Origin: Xestospongia bergquistia
Taxonomy: Eukaryota > Porifera > Demospongiae > Haplosclerida > Petrosiidae
Direction of reading: 5' to 3'
Assembly (NCBI GenBank): GCA_963965975.1
Contig: OZ014422.1
Location: 434,001-498,000, forward strand
DNA length: 64,000 nt
The translations under genes and the position numbers were made by a program. Position 1 is the stretch's first letter, and each line of letters begins with the position of its first letter. Shown here in pieces: positions 41,426 to 63,176 of this stretch. The notes beneath the pieces are model-generated. The model was not told the origin of the DNA, did no database searches, and saw nothing but the letters and a program-made list of their open reading frames with translations.

Positions 41426-41533
41426 GATCGTGGAAAAATAAACATTGATAATAATGTTTAGTTGCTAAGCAACCAATGAGCCCCACCCATTACAAAGCTG
41501 CAAATTTGTGAGAAGGGAAGTGTTTCAGAAGTG
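41426..41533. promoter_or_regulatory. Compact bidirectional promoter, coiled-coil gene and FAM227-like gene
   Basis: Only 108 bases separate the two start codons. It contains gttgctaagcaacc (41461-41474), an X-box-like inverted GTTGC/GCAAC pair as bound by RFX factors. RFX sites drive ciliary genes, which suits a FAM227-type gene. That the site works is inferred. Confidence 0.55.
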
Positions 41534-43582
41534 ATGCACCAACAAAATGTACAGTTTGCTGAATCTCCACGTAGTCCCTTCAGGAGATCAAGGACTCGAA
41601 GAAGCCTTTCACCAGTTGATCAACCAGTAGTCATCAACAGAAAATGTACACAGTTCAAAATGAGAGGTCATGTTGTTTATTACTTACATTAGGTGAAAGT
41701 GTAGGGAGCCTCAGTGCAGTCAATGTTCACATGAGTCGAGAAGGTCTCCTTCGACTGGCACCAATACAACCCCTGATCTCTGAAGTAGCTCTCAAACCAA
41801 CTACACCAGATGCTGTAAAAAGAATGAGAAAGAGAGAAACTCAGAAGATCATCAAAGATGATAAGAAGGAAGCAACACTTATTGAAGTAATATTGTAAAA
41901 AAACACTCTTTATATTTGCTCTTCACTTTAGTTAGCCAGATTCCCAGGTTTTTTTTCACATCATGTAACTCCATTACCTCATGATCTTAACACATTGCAA
42001 CACATGACGTTAGTTACAAGAGCACAAAAAAAATTGCAAACAATGGTAATAGTTACTGCCTATCCACACAGCAACAGATAATATATACTACTTTATACAG
42101 AGCTTGTTTCTAAATTACTGGGAAAATTTGTTCTACAGTGAGCCATCACAGGATATCTTCAATGATGTATTTTGGTGGTTTTTTCTATATCATTATCAAG
42201 TAATGGACCTGCAAATAATATAACTTTACCATCTTTTTCAATAGCCAGAACAACATCTACAAAATTTAATGTTTAATAGAATTGCAGAGAACTATATTAG
42301 TTTATTGACTAGTAAAAGACCCAGTAGACATCGTGATGTTTTCTTCAAGGTACGAACTATTCCAACCAGTCTGCTCTCTATTTCTATAATCTATAGTTGT
42401 ATCCTGATGTACTTGCACAAGCTGTGTACAGTGCTTATATTCATGCTTTCCCTACATCATGGAACAACTTTGACGATGAGTTTAAGTCAGAATTGTGTGA
42501 CATCATATCACTATGGTTTAGAGGTGACCATAACATGTACATGTCTAATATTATTATATTAACAACTGATATGTTAATAGGTATTAAAATAATCCCTGAA
42601 AATTGGAGAGAATGGGATCTTAAATCATTGGAGCCAGCAAACCTCATGAAACATATTTCAACTGATGAAGACAAGATGAAAGCATCATTACATAAAGGTC
42701 TGTCTCATTCATAGCTGGATCTCATGAGCTCAATATTGTAGGATTTGATTTCTCTCAATTACTTGAAGAAGCAAGAGAAATGGATAAATTATCACGAGAC
42801 AAAACAATAAAGGAAACAAAAGCTTCAATGAAGGATACTGGGAGAAGAAAGACTTTATGTACTACTGCAATTGTCAGTACATTACAATGTCCTGATCATC
42901 TTTCTTTAGTAAGTTTTTTTTAATAACAAGTTATATTATTGTTCATTCCTTTAATAGACAAGGCAACCAATTGCAGGTCCTGACTTTGAGGACTGTGTAC
43001 TCAATATTAATAGTGGCAGTCCTTTAGTTGTTCATTTTTTACAAACTCAAGGCCTTGTTTATAATACTGGTTGTACCTGTTTTATCCAACACACAGTAAT
43101 CAGTCGATTACCCAGTAAAGACACACCTACTTATTGTGATATCTTAAAACATTCAATGGTACATACAGCCACTGTAGATGACCAGTTTCAAAAGTAATAT
43201 ATATTATACAACTATTACTGTCAACTATCTTACCACACACAGATATTACTCCAGTCTCAAAGAACACATGAGAAAACATGCCAAACAAAGACAAGAATTA
43301 TCACAACAACATGAAAGGTACACCCAGTCTATGACTATGATGTCAATCTATTCATTAACCCATTCAATCCATCTATTACAGGAACATGTCGCTACTTTTT
43401 TCATACCCTCGAGAAGTACAAAGACTTAGCAACACATTAGCTTTTAATATTCTGGTATGTTTATTAAACTTAAAAAGGTACTACTATTAATACTGGTACA
43501 CATTTAGGGTGACCAATCAGAGAAAATGAGAAGAGAAAAAATTACTTCTGCTGTTGAAGAAACTATTCAAAGATTGCAATGA
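41534..43582 (+). CDS. FAM227-like FWWh-domain protein
   Basis: Exon 1 starts MHQQNVQFAESPRSPFRRSR. Later exons give ARFPGFFSHHVTPLPHDLN and LQHMTLVTRAQKKLQ. The FWWh block follows: FNDVFWWFFLYHYQPEQHLQ, LMFNRIAENYISLL, FFKLYPDVLAQAVYSAYIHA and FPTSWNNFDDEFK. The C-terminal part has GPDFEDCVLNINSGSPLVV, NTGCTCFIQHTVISRLP and EETIQRLQ with TGA. FAM227A/B proteins are poorly studied and expressed in ciliated cells and testis. I do not separate A from B. The last codons lie at the start of a tandem duplication of about 145 bases. Confidence 0.8.
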
Positions 43583-43845
43583 ATATTTGTACAAATTATG
43601 TTAATAGAATAATAATGAATAATAATTACCTAACATTGTGTCTTATTCACTAAGTAACTTGATCTTAAACATGTAATGGATCTTTATAGTATCATTAGTG
43701 AACATCAAATTTCAAAGATTGCAATGAATATTTGTACAAATTATGTTAACAGAATAATAATGAATAATAATTACCTAATTGTGGGATAATGTCTCATTCA
43801 CTAAGTAACTTGATCTTAAACATGTAATGGATCTTTATAGTATCA

Positions 43846-43863
<18 letters not shown>
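43568..43863. repeat. Tandem duplication spanning two convergent 3' ends
   Basis: Copy 1 is about 43568-43712 and copy 2 about 43713-43863. Both start caaagattgcaatgaatatt and end gaacatcaaattt. They differ mainly in a short indel after attaccta (cattgtgtctta versus attgtgggataatgtctca). The FAM227-like stop is in copy 1. The NDUFAB1 stop and last codons are in copy 2. Confidence 0.93.
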
Positions 43864-44401
<538 letters not shown>

Positions 44402-44541
44402 CTTGTTCTAATAATTATGAGGTCTAGTCATGTGGATATCACGTGACTTACACGACCCATAGCTTAACGAAAACAAGGTGATCCTTTCTTTATTGTTTTA
44501 TTTCATTTAATTAATTGGGTTATTGTCCTCCAGAAACAATC
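44402..44541. promoter_or_regulatory. Bidirectional promoter, NDUFAB1 and NUDCD3
   Basis: 140 bases between opposite start codons. It contains tatcacgtgac (44437-44447), an E-box of the CACGTG type. A shared promoter is inferred from spacing. Confidence 0.5.
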
Positions 44542-46066
44542 ATGGCAGCAATAACCCCTGGTACCTTATGGGGAGAAGAAGAAATGTATGACTCAGCACT
44601 GATGGCTATTATGAAGAGCTGTGGAAAGATACAGCCATTCTTAGAAAGTATTTTCTCATTCCTCTCACGACGAACAGATTTCTACATAATTATGGAACAT
44701 GATCAGGCAGAAATGGGTTTCCCAGCTGGAGTGGCTCTTAACATGGTTGTTCAGGTGGGTGTGGTCCATTCAATTTACATTAAAATATAATATTTTTTTA
44801 TTTCAAGGCCTTTAAAAAGTTTGAAATTCTTACTCGTAAGAGAGAAGCAGAGCTAATGAGAGAGGCAGAAACAAGAAGAATAGATTTGATGACAGATGAT
44901 TTATCTCAACAACCAAAACTTGATGTCCCATCAACAGCAGCAGAACACCTTAGCAAACTAGCAAAATTAAAAAAGGGTGACCCAGTGGAGCCAATTCCTG
45001 ACACTAAAGAGGTGTTATCCATACCAGTAACTAAGACTTCAGACACCAAAAAACCAACATCTGTTAAAAATCAACCTCCTTCCACTGAGAAATCACCTCT
45101 AGTAAAATCTGAGACCACACCTCCTGTGAAACCAGCTGATCCTTCACCATCTGTAAAACCTACAATTCCTCCCGCTAAGAAGGCCAAAGAAGAAACTAAA
45201 GATGGTGATACTAATCTAGAGAAGATTTCTTCTGATGCTTATAATGGATCTAAACAAGATAACTATGTTTGGTCTCAAACAATTACTGATCTGGATATCA
45301 GAGTAAATGTACCAGCTGGAATCACTGGAAAAGATGTTAAAGTAGATATCAAAAATGACTCCTTGAAAGTTGAACTGCTCCGACCTGAAAAACAGGTATT
45401 TGAAACTAGTTTTAATATGGCAACAAGTTAGTTATAATGTTTTTAGATCATCTTGAATGGCCAGTTACTCAATCGCATTAAAGTTGAGGAATCCCTTTGG
45501 AGTTTAGATAAAGGAGCTAATCTTGTTCATATTAACTTGGAGAAAACCAAAGAAATCATGTGGAAATCTGTGTTTGAGGTGAACTGGTTTTCATCATTGA
45601 TATGTCATCTACCCACAGTCATCCATGTTTTATATATCCATTTGTCCATTATAATCGTGTATCTATCCATTGTAATGTTTGGCCCATTATAATCGTGTAT
45701 CTGTCCATTGTAATATTATTTGTCCATTATAATCGTGTATCTATCCATTGTAATATTATCTGTCCATTCTTCAGGGCGAAGAAGGTATTGATTTGACCAA
45801 AGTTGATACAACACGAGATATTAGTGAATTTGATGATGAAGCACAAGCTGCTATACAGAGAGTTACATATGACCATCATATGAAAATGCTTGGAAAACCT
45901 ACCAGTGGACAACAAGTATGTTTTATACATAGACCAGTAAGTAGTATTGAGTTATTTTTTATAGAAAGCTCATGATATATTGAAGAAAGCCTGGGATGCA
46001 CCAGGTTCTCCTTTTAAAGGGACTCCATTTGATCCTTCAAGAGTTAATATTGCTGGTGTATGGTGA
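44542..46066 (+). CDS. NUDCD3: NUDCD3-like NudC-domain co-chaperone
   Basis: The start MAAITPGTLWGEEEMYDSAL is followed by the NudC N-terminal domain (IQPFLESIFSFLSRRTDFY, QAEMGFPAGVALNMVVQ, FKKFEILTRKREAE). A Lys/Pro/Ser/Thr linker comes next, then the CS domain: NYVWSQTITDLDIRVNVP, GKDVKVDIKNDSLKVELL, GQLLNRIKVEESLWSLD, TKEIMWKSVFEGEE. The C-terminal helices include FDDEAQAAIQRVTYDHHMKM and LKKAWDAPGSPFKGTPFD, ending VW. NUDCD3 works with Hsp90 and stabilises dynein intermediate chain; the C-terminal WDAPGSPFKG block is diagnostic. One intron carries a tandem repeat (45643-45770). Confidence 0.92.
45643..45770. repeat. Roughly 41-base tandem repeat in NUDCD3 intron
   Basis: Three copies of gtccattataatcgtgtat followed by ctatccattgtaat, with small differences at the joins. 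The last runs into the acceptor ttcttcag. Confidence 0.85.
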
Positions 46067-46956
46067 TATGATGACCTAATGTGATAACACTTAATAATGA
46101 TTGTAATAACAATTGTGCCTTTTTCTTTATAATGCTTCGTAAAAGTTGTTTAATTTGTGGTAAATATAATTTGTACACACTTGTGGGGTGCGCTGTGTAC
46201 CGCTATGAATCTCATTAATGATATGACTGAGCATATCGGTGAATTGAGAAATAACGCAAACTAGAACGACACTACTAATTGTTATATTAATTTTTATCAT
46301 TATTTAATTTTATAAGGACCAAAAAAAAGAATCTCAAGCATTAAGTTAAATTCTTTTAAGTTACACAATTAATTGAACATTTACACTAGATCACATGATA
46401 AGCTACAAAATGGTTAAAAACACATTCTAAACATCATCGAACTTTTATAGATGCTTTGGGATCCACACCTGTCCCACATTATCCTGTATATATTTTGGTC
46501 AAACATATACATAAAAAAGTATTTAACAAGTCAACAAATTATCAACAGTACTTATTTCTGGAATGGATGTATCACATTAATTAATCTATTGGGAACAGAC
46601 TTGCTGTCCTATGAAGAGAACTTGATTGATATATTACTAACTAAGTGTGAATAAAGATTGTAATGAGACCCAATGGTTTATGTAAAGGTAAGAACAGTCT
46701 GAGAAGAACTTGGTATCAGAGAAAAGGACACTCATTTGTCAGGGAAACATTGATGTCTTGTATCAATATTTCTCTCTTTTAATTTAATAATGCAAAATAA
46801 TATATTTTCAAATCCTCTCACAATCACAAACTAACTTGTCAACTCTCCAAGCCATAGTACATATCCTTTCTTAATTATTGTTAATAAAATATATACTACA
46901 ATCTAATAACAGTCAACATTTAACATTATATTAAAAGGTTAAATAGGTAATAGAGT
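46067..46956. other. Convergent spacer NUDCD3 / ACO2
   Basis: 890 bases, AT-rich, with 3' UTRs of both genes expected. A patch at about 46178-46275 is richer in GC and mixed sequence than its surroundings. I see no coding frame with support (an open frame at 46451-46654 has no domain) and no RNA that I recognise. Confidence 0.45.
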
Positions 46957-50634
<3,678 letters not shown>

Positions 50635-50690
50635 AGTAAAAGTTCTAAACAGTCTTGCTTTTCCGTAGTCAAGGCAAGTGAATTCCGTAC

Positions 50691-50939
50691 ATGTCGAATT
50701 TACTGACTTCGGATATTTTTATAGGAGAATTTAAGCCACGCCTCCAGAAGTGCTGCAAAAGCATTGCCTTGTATGTGTTAATTGTAGCCCTTAGAGAGAA
50801 CCAGTTATTACGACAACATTTGCCACAGAACGAACGTACAGTGATCTATGATATTGTATTTCTTTTGGGAATCTGCAGTAGTTTGTCGTATATCACTGTG
50901 GTCAGTGTCAGAACAAGACGTTTTATTACAGCACTATAA
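50691..50939 (+). CDS. Possible small membrane protein, unrecognised
   Basis: An 82-residue uninterrupted frame starting MSNLLTSDIFIGEFKPRLQK. It has a basic N-terminal part, a hydrophobic helix (SIALYVLIVAL), NQLLRQHLPQNERTVIYD, a second helix (IVFLLGICSSLSYITVVSV) and a basic end RTRRFITAL. The two-helix, positive-ended layout is that of a small mitochondrial or ER membrane protein. It sits between the ACO2 start (57 bases, divergent) and the PLC start (43 bases downstream). I do not recognise a family. It could instead be an upstream ORF in the PLC 5' leader. Confidence 0.45.
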   Translation: MSNLLTSDIFIGEFKPRLQKCCKSIALYVLIVALRENQLLRQHLPQNERTVIYDIVFLLGICSSLSYITVVSVRTRRFITAL

Positions 50940-50982
50940 CAATCATTTACTTCATTTGCTCGTTCTATAGTTTGCAATAATT

Positions 50983-57177
<6,195 letters not shown>

Positions 57178-57402
57178 CATAAACATTTTGTTCAATTTAT
57201 TTTTTAACTTTACTTTTGTATATCAGTGAGTTATGAAAGAGTTAAATATTAATAATATCATTGTAAGTAAAAATGTACACATTTTTGTAAAAATTAAAGG
57301 AATTGATTGATGAATTCTTAAAGATTTCAAGATGGTCTCTTTAAAAACACTAACACACACACACACATGCACAACTAATAATATTTTTGCTTCAAAATTT
57401 CC

Positions 57403-57569
57403 TTAGCTAATTTCTGGTATGTCAAGACCTTGTATTCCAGTGATTTTACGACGACGTTGAGTCATATTATCATAAACTGAACCATGACGTAAATTAACAT
57501 CAATACATTTCATCCACTCATCTCTCTCCTCTACTGAGCCAGCTTGAAGTCTATAAACATCATGATTAC

Positions 57570-57603
<34 letters not shown>

Positions 57604-59553
57604 ATAGACAAAGAGAGACAGACTTGTAAATGTAGACAGAGAAGGTGCAAGATATTTATTAGATGCTATTGATACTAATTCCATTATACCATATATGGCT
57701 ATTGTGTTATGACATCTATTTTAACAGTATTAAATTACCTTTAACAACTTTGCCATCAGAGTCTTTCTTCCATGCTTTTATGACACCAGTATCAGAGTAG
57801 ATCTCAAAACAGTGAGGCTAAAGAACATTATAAAATGAACAAGGGGTGTGGTATCTTACTGGTGCTTTGGGATCTTCAACTTCTCTGACACGTAGGTCGG
57901 GATCAAGTGGTATACTTCCTATGAGTTCACTATCCTAGAGAGAGAAAGAGAGAGAGAGAGAGAGCAAGATAAGGTACCTGTCTTCAAATATAATAACTTA
58001 CAGTCGGTTGTTTAAAGTAATATAACATATTCTCTTTCAAAATAAACCATCGTCTATGTTTAGACTTGTATTTGCCACCTGACAACCATTATATGGAACA
58101 TAAGAGTTGTCTATTAACGCAATGTACCTTCTTTAGTGAGCCATCCTTGTTTCTCTGGATTGAAGAATGTCTCTGCTAATCCACTCCCCTCTCCATCTGG
58201 TACTTTAAACTCCTCCTTCTTAACATTTTCATAAAATTCCTGAAGAAATAAAGAGTAATGGTCTAAACTGACAACCAACAAGAAATACAAAGAAATACTA
58301 ATTGTTTTCTCACAGTCAATAATTCAGGAGGTAAGTCCTTTCCATTATCTATACCTCTGTTCATACTAATAAATCTTTCAATAGTAGGTTTATCTTTAAC
58401 ACTAGGATTATGAAGACTAGTGTGTAACATTATAATAGAGAATGCCAAAACATAGACAGTGTCTATAGACAATAGATTTAATAACATGATCAGACAACAG
58501 ACAATACAAACCTTGATTAGTTATTAACCCATCAGGATTACATTGGATATAACGCTGTGCAAATATTTCCATAATTCGGTCAATTTTCTGTGCTTCTCCA
58601 GGTAAATGAAAACTACCTAGAAATGCTCTACAGAATTATAATACCATACATAGTTTGTAATACACCCACTACATACCTAATAGCGTCTACAAGTATCTTG
58701 CCTGTAAAGTCGTGAAGAGCTATAAACTTTCTCAATACTTCGATATTAAAATCTTTCCTACAATGAAAGCATCAACATCTCATACATAATAGCAGAAAAG
58801 TTATTTATTTTCGAGTTAAAGTTTATTTTCAGAATGACAAGTGATATCAATACAATAACTTACCCTTCGCCAAGATAATCTCCTATGGCTCTCTTACTGA
58901 GTAGTTCACCTTTAAATAACCATTGTGCTATCTCATCGCTACTCTCACCAAGTTCATTTTGACTTTGTAGGTATTTTATACCCTATAAATGGACACATAG
59001 AATGGTAAATGGACACATAGAATGATAAATGGATACATAGAATGATAAATAGAAACATAGAATAATAAATTGATGCACAGCAATGGAGTAGTTGTACTCA
59101 CCTCTTTGGGACTAGTATTAAACTTGTTTCTACCTGTTCTAATTACTCTCTGTTTCTCTTTAGCTTGTCGTATTTCCCTAACAAGTTAATATAATTTCCT
59201 CACCAACAACAACATCAACAAACACTCTCACGTTGTTCTCAATATAATATCAGAATATACTATAAATCTATAATCTCTTGTACTTATACTATATTAGACT
59301 TCAGTACTGATTTCATACTTACTCATCATTGGCTTCATCCAAAGCAGCTAGATCATTATCAATATCAATGATCTGTCGTCGTAAATCCTAGTTACATTAT
59401 AATCAATATATTATTAATAGACTTGTAGTTCTGACTTACTTGAATATCGAACCAAAGTTGTTCCTTTTCTTCTCTGATCTTCTTCAATAAGGACTCTTCT
59501 TCCTCTGAACGAGAGAGTTCTGAAGGTTGATAGCCTACCACATCAGCAGCCAT
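57403..59553 (-). CDS. Cytohesin-type ARF GEF, copy 2
   Basis: The start is [19 protein letters not shown], then a coiled coil ([36 protein letters not shown]). Sec7 has [70 protein letters not shown] with the glutamic finger, and [18 protein letters not shown]. The PH domain has [51 protein letters not shown] and [17 protein letters not shown]. The end is [14 protein letters not shown]. Role as for copy 1: GDP/GTP exchange on ARF at phosphoinositide-rich membranes. The Sec7 order is fully collinear with copy 1, but identity is moderate and exon sizes differ, so the duplication is old. Two introns have AG tracts that are CT tracts on the sense strand, next to acceptors. Confidence 0.92.
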
Positions 59554-60237
59554 GATTGACATAGATTTAGTGTTATGATCACGTGATTATAACGCCCACG
59601 TATTTTTTCAACACATTGCAATACTTTGAATAATTAATTTATTAAATTATGCATATTATTAACTGCTATCAATTGACGGTAGTTAACTAGTTCAATTTAT
59701 TTGATATTGTTATGTAGTTAGTATTATTATCATCAGTTTTAATGGAGGAGGTAATGTAAGAAAGATTTACTGTAGTAAGTGGATCACTACAATCTGTAGA
59801 GAAAAAATCAATGATATGACTTACATAGAAAGATCATAAGTTGACAGTCATCATCTCTTAAAAGAGTGAAAATATTTGTAGACTAGTATATATATAAATG
59901 GTTTGCATGAGCGAATAAAATCTGATATATGTTGTGATCTGACAAAAATATTATGTTTTAAATGTTGCAAACTACAGAAGTCAAATTATTGTACAGAACT
60001 ATTTCGTAATTTGTAGTGGATGTCATATATGACCAAAAGTATCTAACATCGCAATGTTAGCTGATAAAATAATTAATTAATTAATTAATTAGTAGACTAA
60101 GTTTCATCTCTTGTATTTGTTGCTATGGTGATTCAAAAAATTGGACAAAGGTATAGGAGAGTTTTCTAACAAATACAATATATATATCAACAAGACATGA
60201 CTGTTCTCTACATTTGTATATGTTAAACTAAAGTATA
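59554..60237. pseudogene. Spacer with decayed receptor tail exon
   Basis: 684 bases. At 59714-59806 the sequence tagtattattatcatcag, ttttaatggaggaggtaat, gatttactgtagtaagtgg closely matches the tail exon of the receptor at 60340-60410 (minus strand). Downstream splice and stop context is not preserved. I read this as a relic of a third copy. The rest is AT-rich and contains an (AATT)n run near 60070-60090. Confidence 0.7.
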
Positions 60238-62700
60238 TTACATATAGTCATCATCATCAACTACTGATAATTGTTCATATGTAATATTATCTTGTGTTGG
60301 TACTAGTTCAATTAATGTGACTTGATGTTTTTCATTCTCATACTCAGTATTATCATCATCAGTTTTAATGGAGGAGTTAATATAGGAAGGATTTACTGTA
60401 GTAAGTGGATCACTCTTCACTGCTAGAGTCTATAAAGAAATAGTTTTATATAACAATGATATTATAGAAGACTTACTGAATAAGTTGATGTACTATTTGT
60501 AAGAATATAGTCATATTCCTCCTCATCATTATTGGAAGCTATATCTAAATATCGTGGTTCCTCCATATTACCTTTAAGAACTAAAGTCAAGTAATTATAT
60601 TATCATTTAGTATAGTAACTAACCATTAGATTGTTTTTTATATCTTATTATAACTATTATAAGTACAGTACTAACTACTACTAATATAATAGTTAGTACA
60701 AGTACTAGTACAACAAGAGGTAGACCAATATATAGTACAAGAATTAATAATGTGTTGTCAAATACTGTAGGAATTGTTGGAGTAGTTAATGTAGTGAGTA
60801 TAGCAGATGGTTTAGGTAGGAGGATGTTGATAGATGATGTTGCCATAGTTGGTATGTTTTTAGAAGTAGGATATTGGATGTGGACAGATGTAGTGTCATT
60901 TTTGATTGGACTAGTTAGTAACTGAGTAGTGGATGGTATGAGGATATTAACAGATGATGTAGTAACTGTTAATAGTAACTCAGTTATAGAACTATCTAAA
61001 TTATTATTACTACTTGTAGGTGGTCTATTAGGATCAACAGTGAATATTTCACTTGTAGTTGGAAAGGGAACAGCAACTGATGAAGCAGATATAAAAGAAA
61101 GCTGCTGAGTAGTAATGATAGGTGTGGTCCTACCTGTTATTGAAAAGGGGAAAGCAGCTGATGAGCTAGTAGTCGAGGACTCACTTGTGATTGTTACACT
61201 AGTAGGAGGTAATAATAACTGAGTAGTGGATGATATGAGGATATTAACAGATGATGTAGTAACTGTCAATAGTAACTCAGTTATAGAACTATCTAAATTA
61301 TTATTACTACTTGGAATTATAACAGTAGTAGATATAACAATATCTAGATAATAAAATATATATAATTATAAAGTATACATATCACTGTTAACATACTTGT
61401 AGAGGAGAAAGCTGTTAGTGAGTTGGTCATAGCTAGCTGACTTAACTTTGATGTAGTACTTGTAACAGAGATAAAGGTAGAAGAGTTCACAACTGGGATA
61501 AAAATTTGAGACATTTCTTTTAAATCAATTATTTACTTACCTACACTAATAGACACGAGTGGATAATTATTTATGGTAGTTATAATGAAATAGTTGGAGT
61601 TATAGTTTTCTGGACCATTGAATTCTTGTTGATATAATATAAGGTTGCTTTTATTTCTCTGTGGTTGAAAAATAGTAAGAAAATCTCCTTCTTCTACTTG
61701 TACTGGAAAAGATGACAAATTATATTCAAATAAATTGTTGTCAATGAATGAAGCATTTTCTGAAGATAGATAAAAGCTTTGTTGTTTAAGAGTGTTCTGA
61801 CTAGTTATTTGAACTATGGGAAGATAATTTTGTTGATCATTTCTTTTAGCTCCAATAAAAAAATTTGTCAGAGTACCATTGCAAGTAATTTGAAGGGCTT
61901 TGTAAGATCTTATTACATTATTCCAATATTGCTTCACTCTAGTAATATCTCTTGCATTTTGTGTTAAAAAATCTTTATCTGGAAAGTCATGAACACATCC
62001 AGGTGAATCTAATAAAAGATAATAATTTAATAGTTTTTATTCTTATGCTAACCTGTTTCTGGATAAATTAGTATTTGCTTTTGTTGAATAGAAGTGTCAT
62101 TATTCAAATCAACTTGTGTACTGTCTCTCTTGTTATTATTAAGGCGATGTATTATTTGATTATTAACAACATAGTATAATCGAACAGCAGTTTCACTGTC
62201 ACGATATTGCCTTATTCCTATTACATAATTTTTGTGAAATTCCAATGGTTCTGATAAATAAAAATGCAATAGTCCAGATGTGCTGAAATCATATGGATTA
62301 AATGTTAAACTTCTTTCACTGAGTGACACTTTGTTATAAGTATCATTGTTCTGTTCTTTCTCCCACAATGAGAGAATTGGATATTTGCTTTTTGTTAGTC
62401 TCAAAACTCCCCCAATTAAAAGACTTGTAATACTTCCAGAGCAATTGAATGGATAGGATGCTAATATCCATTCTTCATTCCACATTCTATTTTTGTTAAG
62501 AGGTCCATCACAAGTATCACTATTACAGATCTGTTTAGCTTTGTGTTGTAACAGTTCATAGTCCATAAACCCTTCAGTACAAGAGTTCCCTATAGTAATA
62601 GTACATGTACAAATATAATATATGATATTAACTTTACAATATACTTACCAGATAATGGGACAAAGTGAAAGTGAAGGAAAGCAAATAATAAAAGATACAT
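60238..62700 (-). CDS. Single-pass receptor-like protein with Ser/Thr stalk and ITIM-like tail, copy A
   Basis: Exon 1 (62700-62649) encodes a signal peptide, MYLLLFAFLHFHFVPLSG. Exon 2 (62589-62053) encodes an extracellular domain with Cys at QICNSDTCDG and FNCSGSITSLLIGG. The next exon encodes a second, similar domain (LQITCNGTLTNFFIGA, VEEGDFLTIFQPQ, SNLILYQQEF). A mucin-like stalk of over 200 residues follows, then one membrane helix (LYIGLPLVVLVLVLTIILVV) and RYKKQ. Two tail exons carry tyrosines: EPRYLDI, EEYDYIL, NPSYINS, NTEYENE, ITYEQL, DDYM. ITYEQL fits the ITIM pattern (I/V/L/S-x-Y-x-x-L/V/I). No family name is known to me. A cell-surface recognition role is inferred from layout only. 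Confidence 0.75.
60919..61312 (-). repeat. Internal duplication in the stalk of receptor A
   Basis: Segments 60919-61015 and 61217-61312 are near-identical, about 298 bases apart. Both encode the NNNLDSSITELLLTVTT and SVNILI..STTQLL segments. The stalk seems to have grown by in-frame duplication. Confidence 0.85.
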
Positions 62701-63176
62701 CTTTTGACTAAACTTTAGGGAGTGACAAAGTTATGTATAAAATATGAAACATCCGCTCACTACAATAAATAGAAAACAGTTATAATATAACGTCTTGAGA
62801 TTACATCATTATAACATCATTGTAATTATTGATTTCATATTCTGTAAACAATATTTATATTATAATTAATGTGACTTGATATTCTTTATTTGATAATGTC
62901 ATGTAGTCAGTAGTTTTAATGGAGGAGATAATATAGAATGTTATTATCACAATAAGTGGATTACTAAAGTCAATTCCAGTATTAACTTCTATTTTATATT
63001 AATTTGTTGCAGTTAATTACTTCTTGGAATAAATTCTGTATCTTGTATGTTAATATTTGTTGCTATGGAGATTCAAAAATTAGACAGAGATAGAACAGAG
63101 TTTTCTAACAAATACAATATAATTATCAATAAGACATCACAGTTCTCTACATTTGTATATGTTAAACTAAAGTATA
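62701..63176. pseudogene. Spacer with second decayed receptor tail exon
   Basis: At 62869-62975 the sequence gtgacttgat, tctttatttgataatgtcat, ttttaatggaggagataat, aataagtggattact matches the tail exon of copy B at 63258-63362, with gaps. Segment 63060-63176 matches the 3' flank of copy A at 60119-60237, so that flank was duplicated with the gene. Confidence 0.65.

Noticed and set aside
46451..46654. 67-residue ORF in the NUDCD3/ACO2 spacer
   Set aside because: No conserved motif or exon context.
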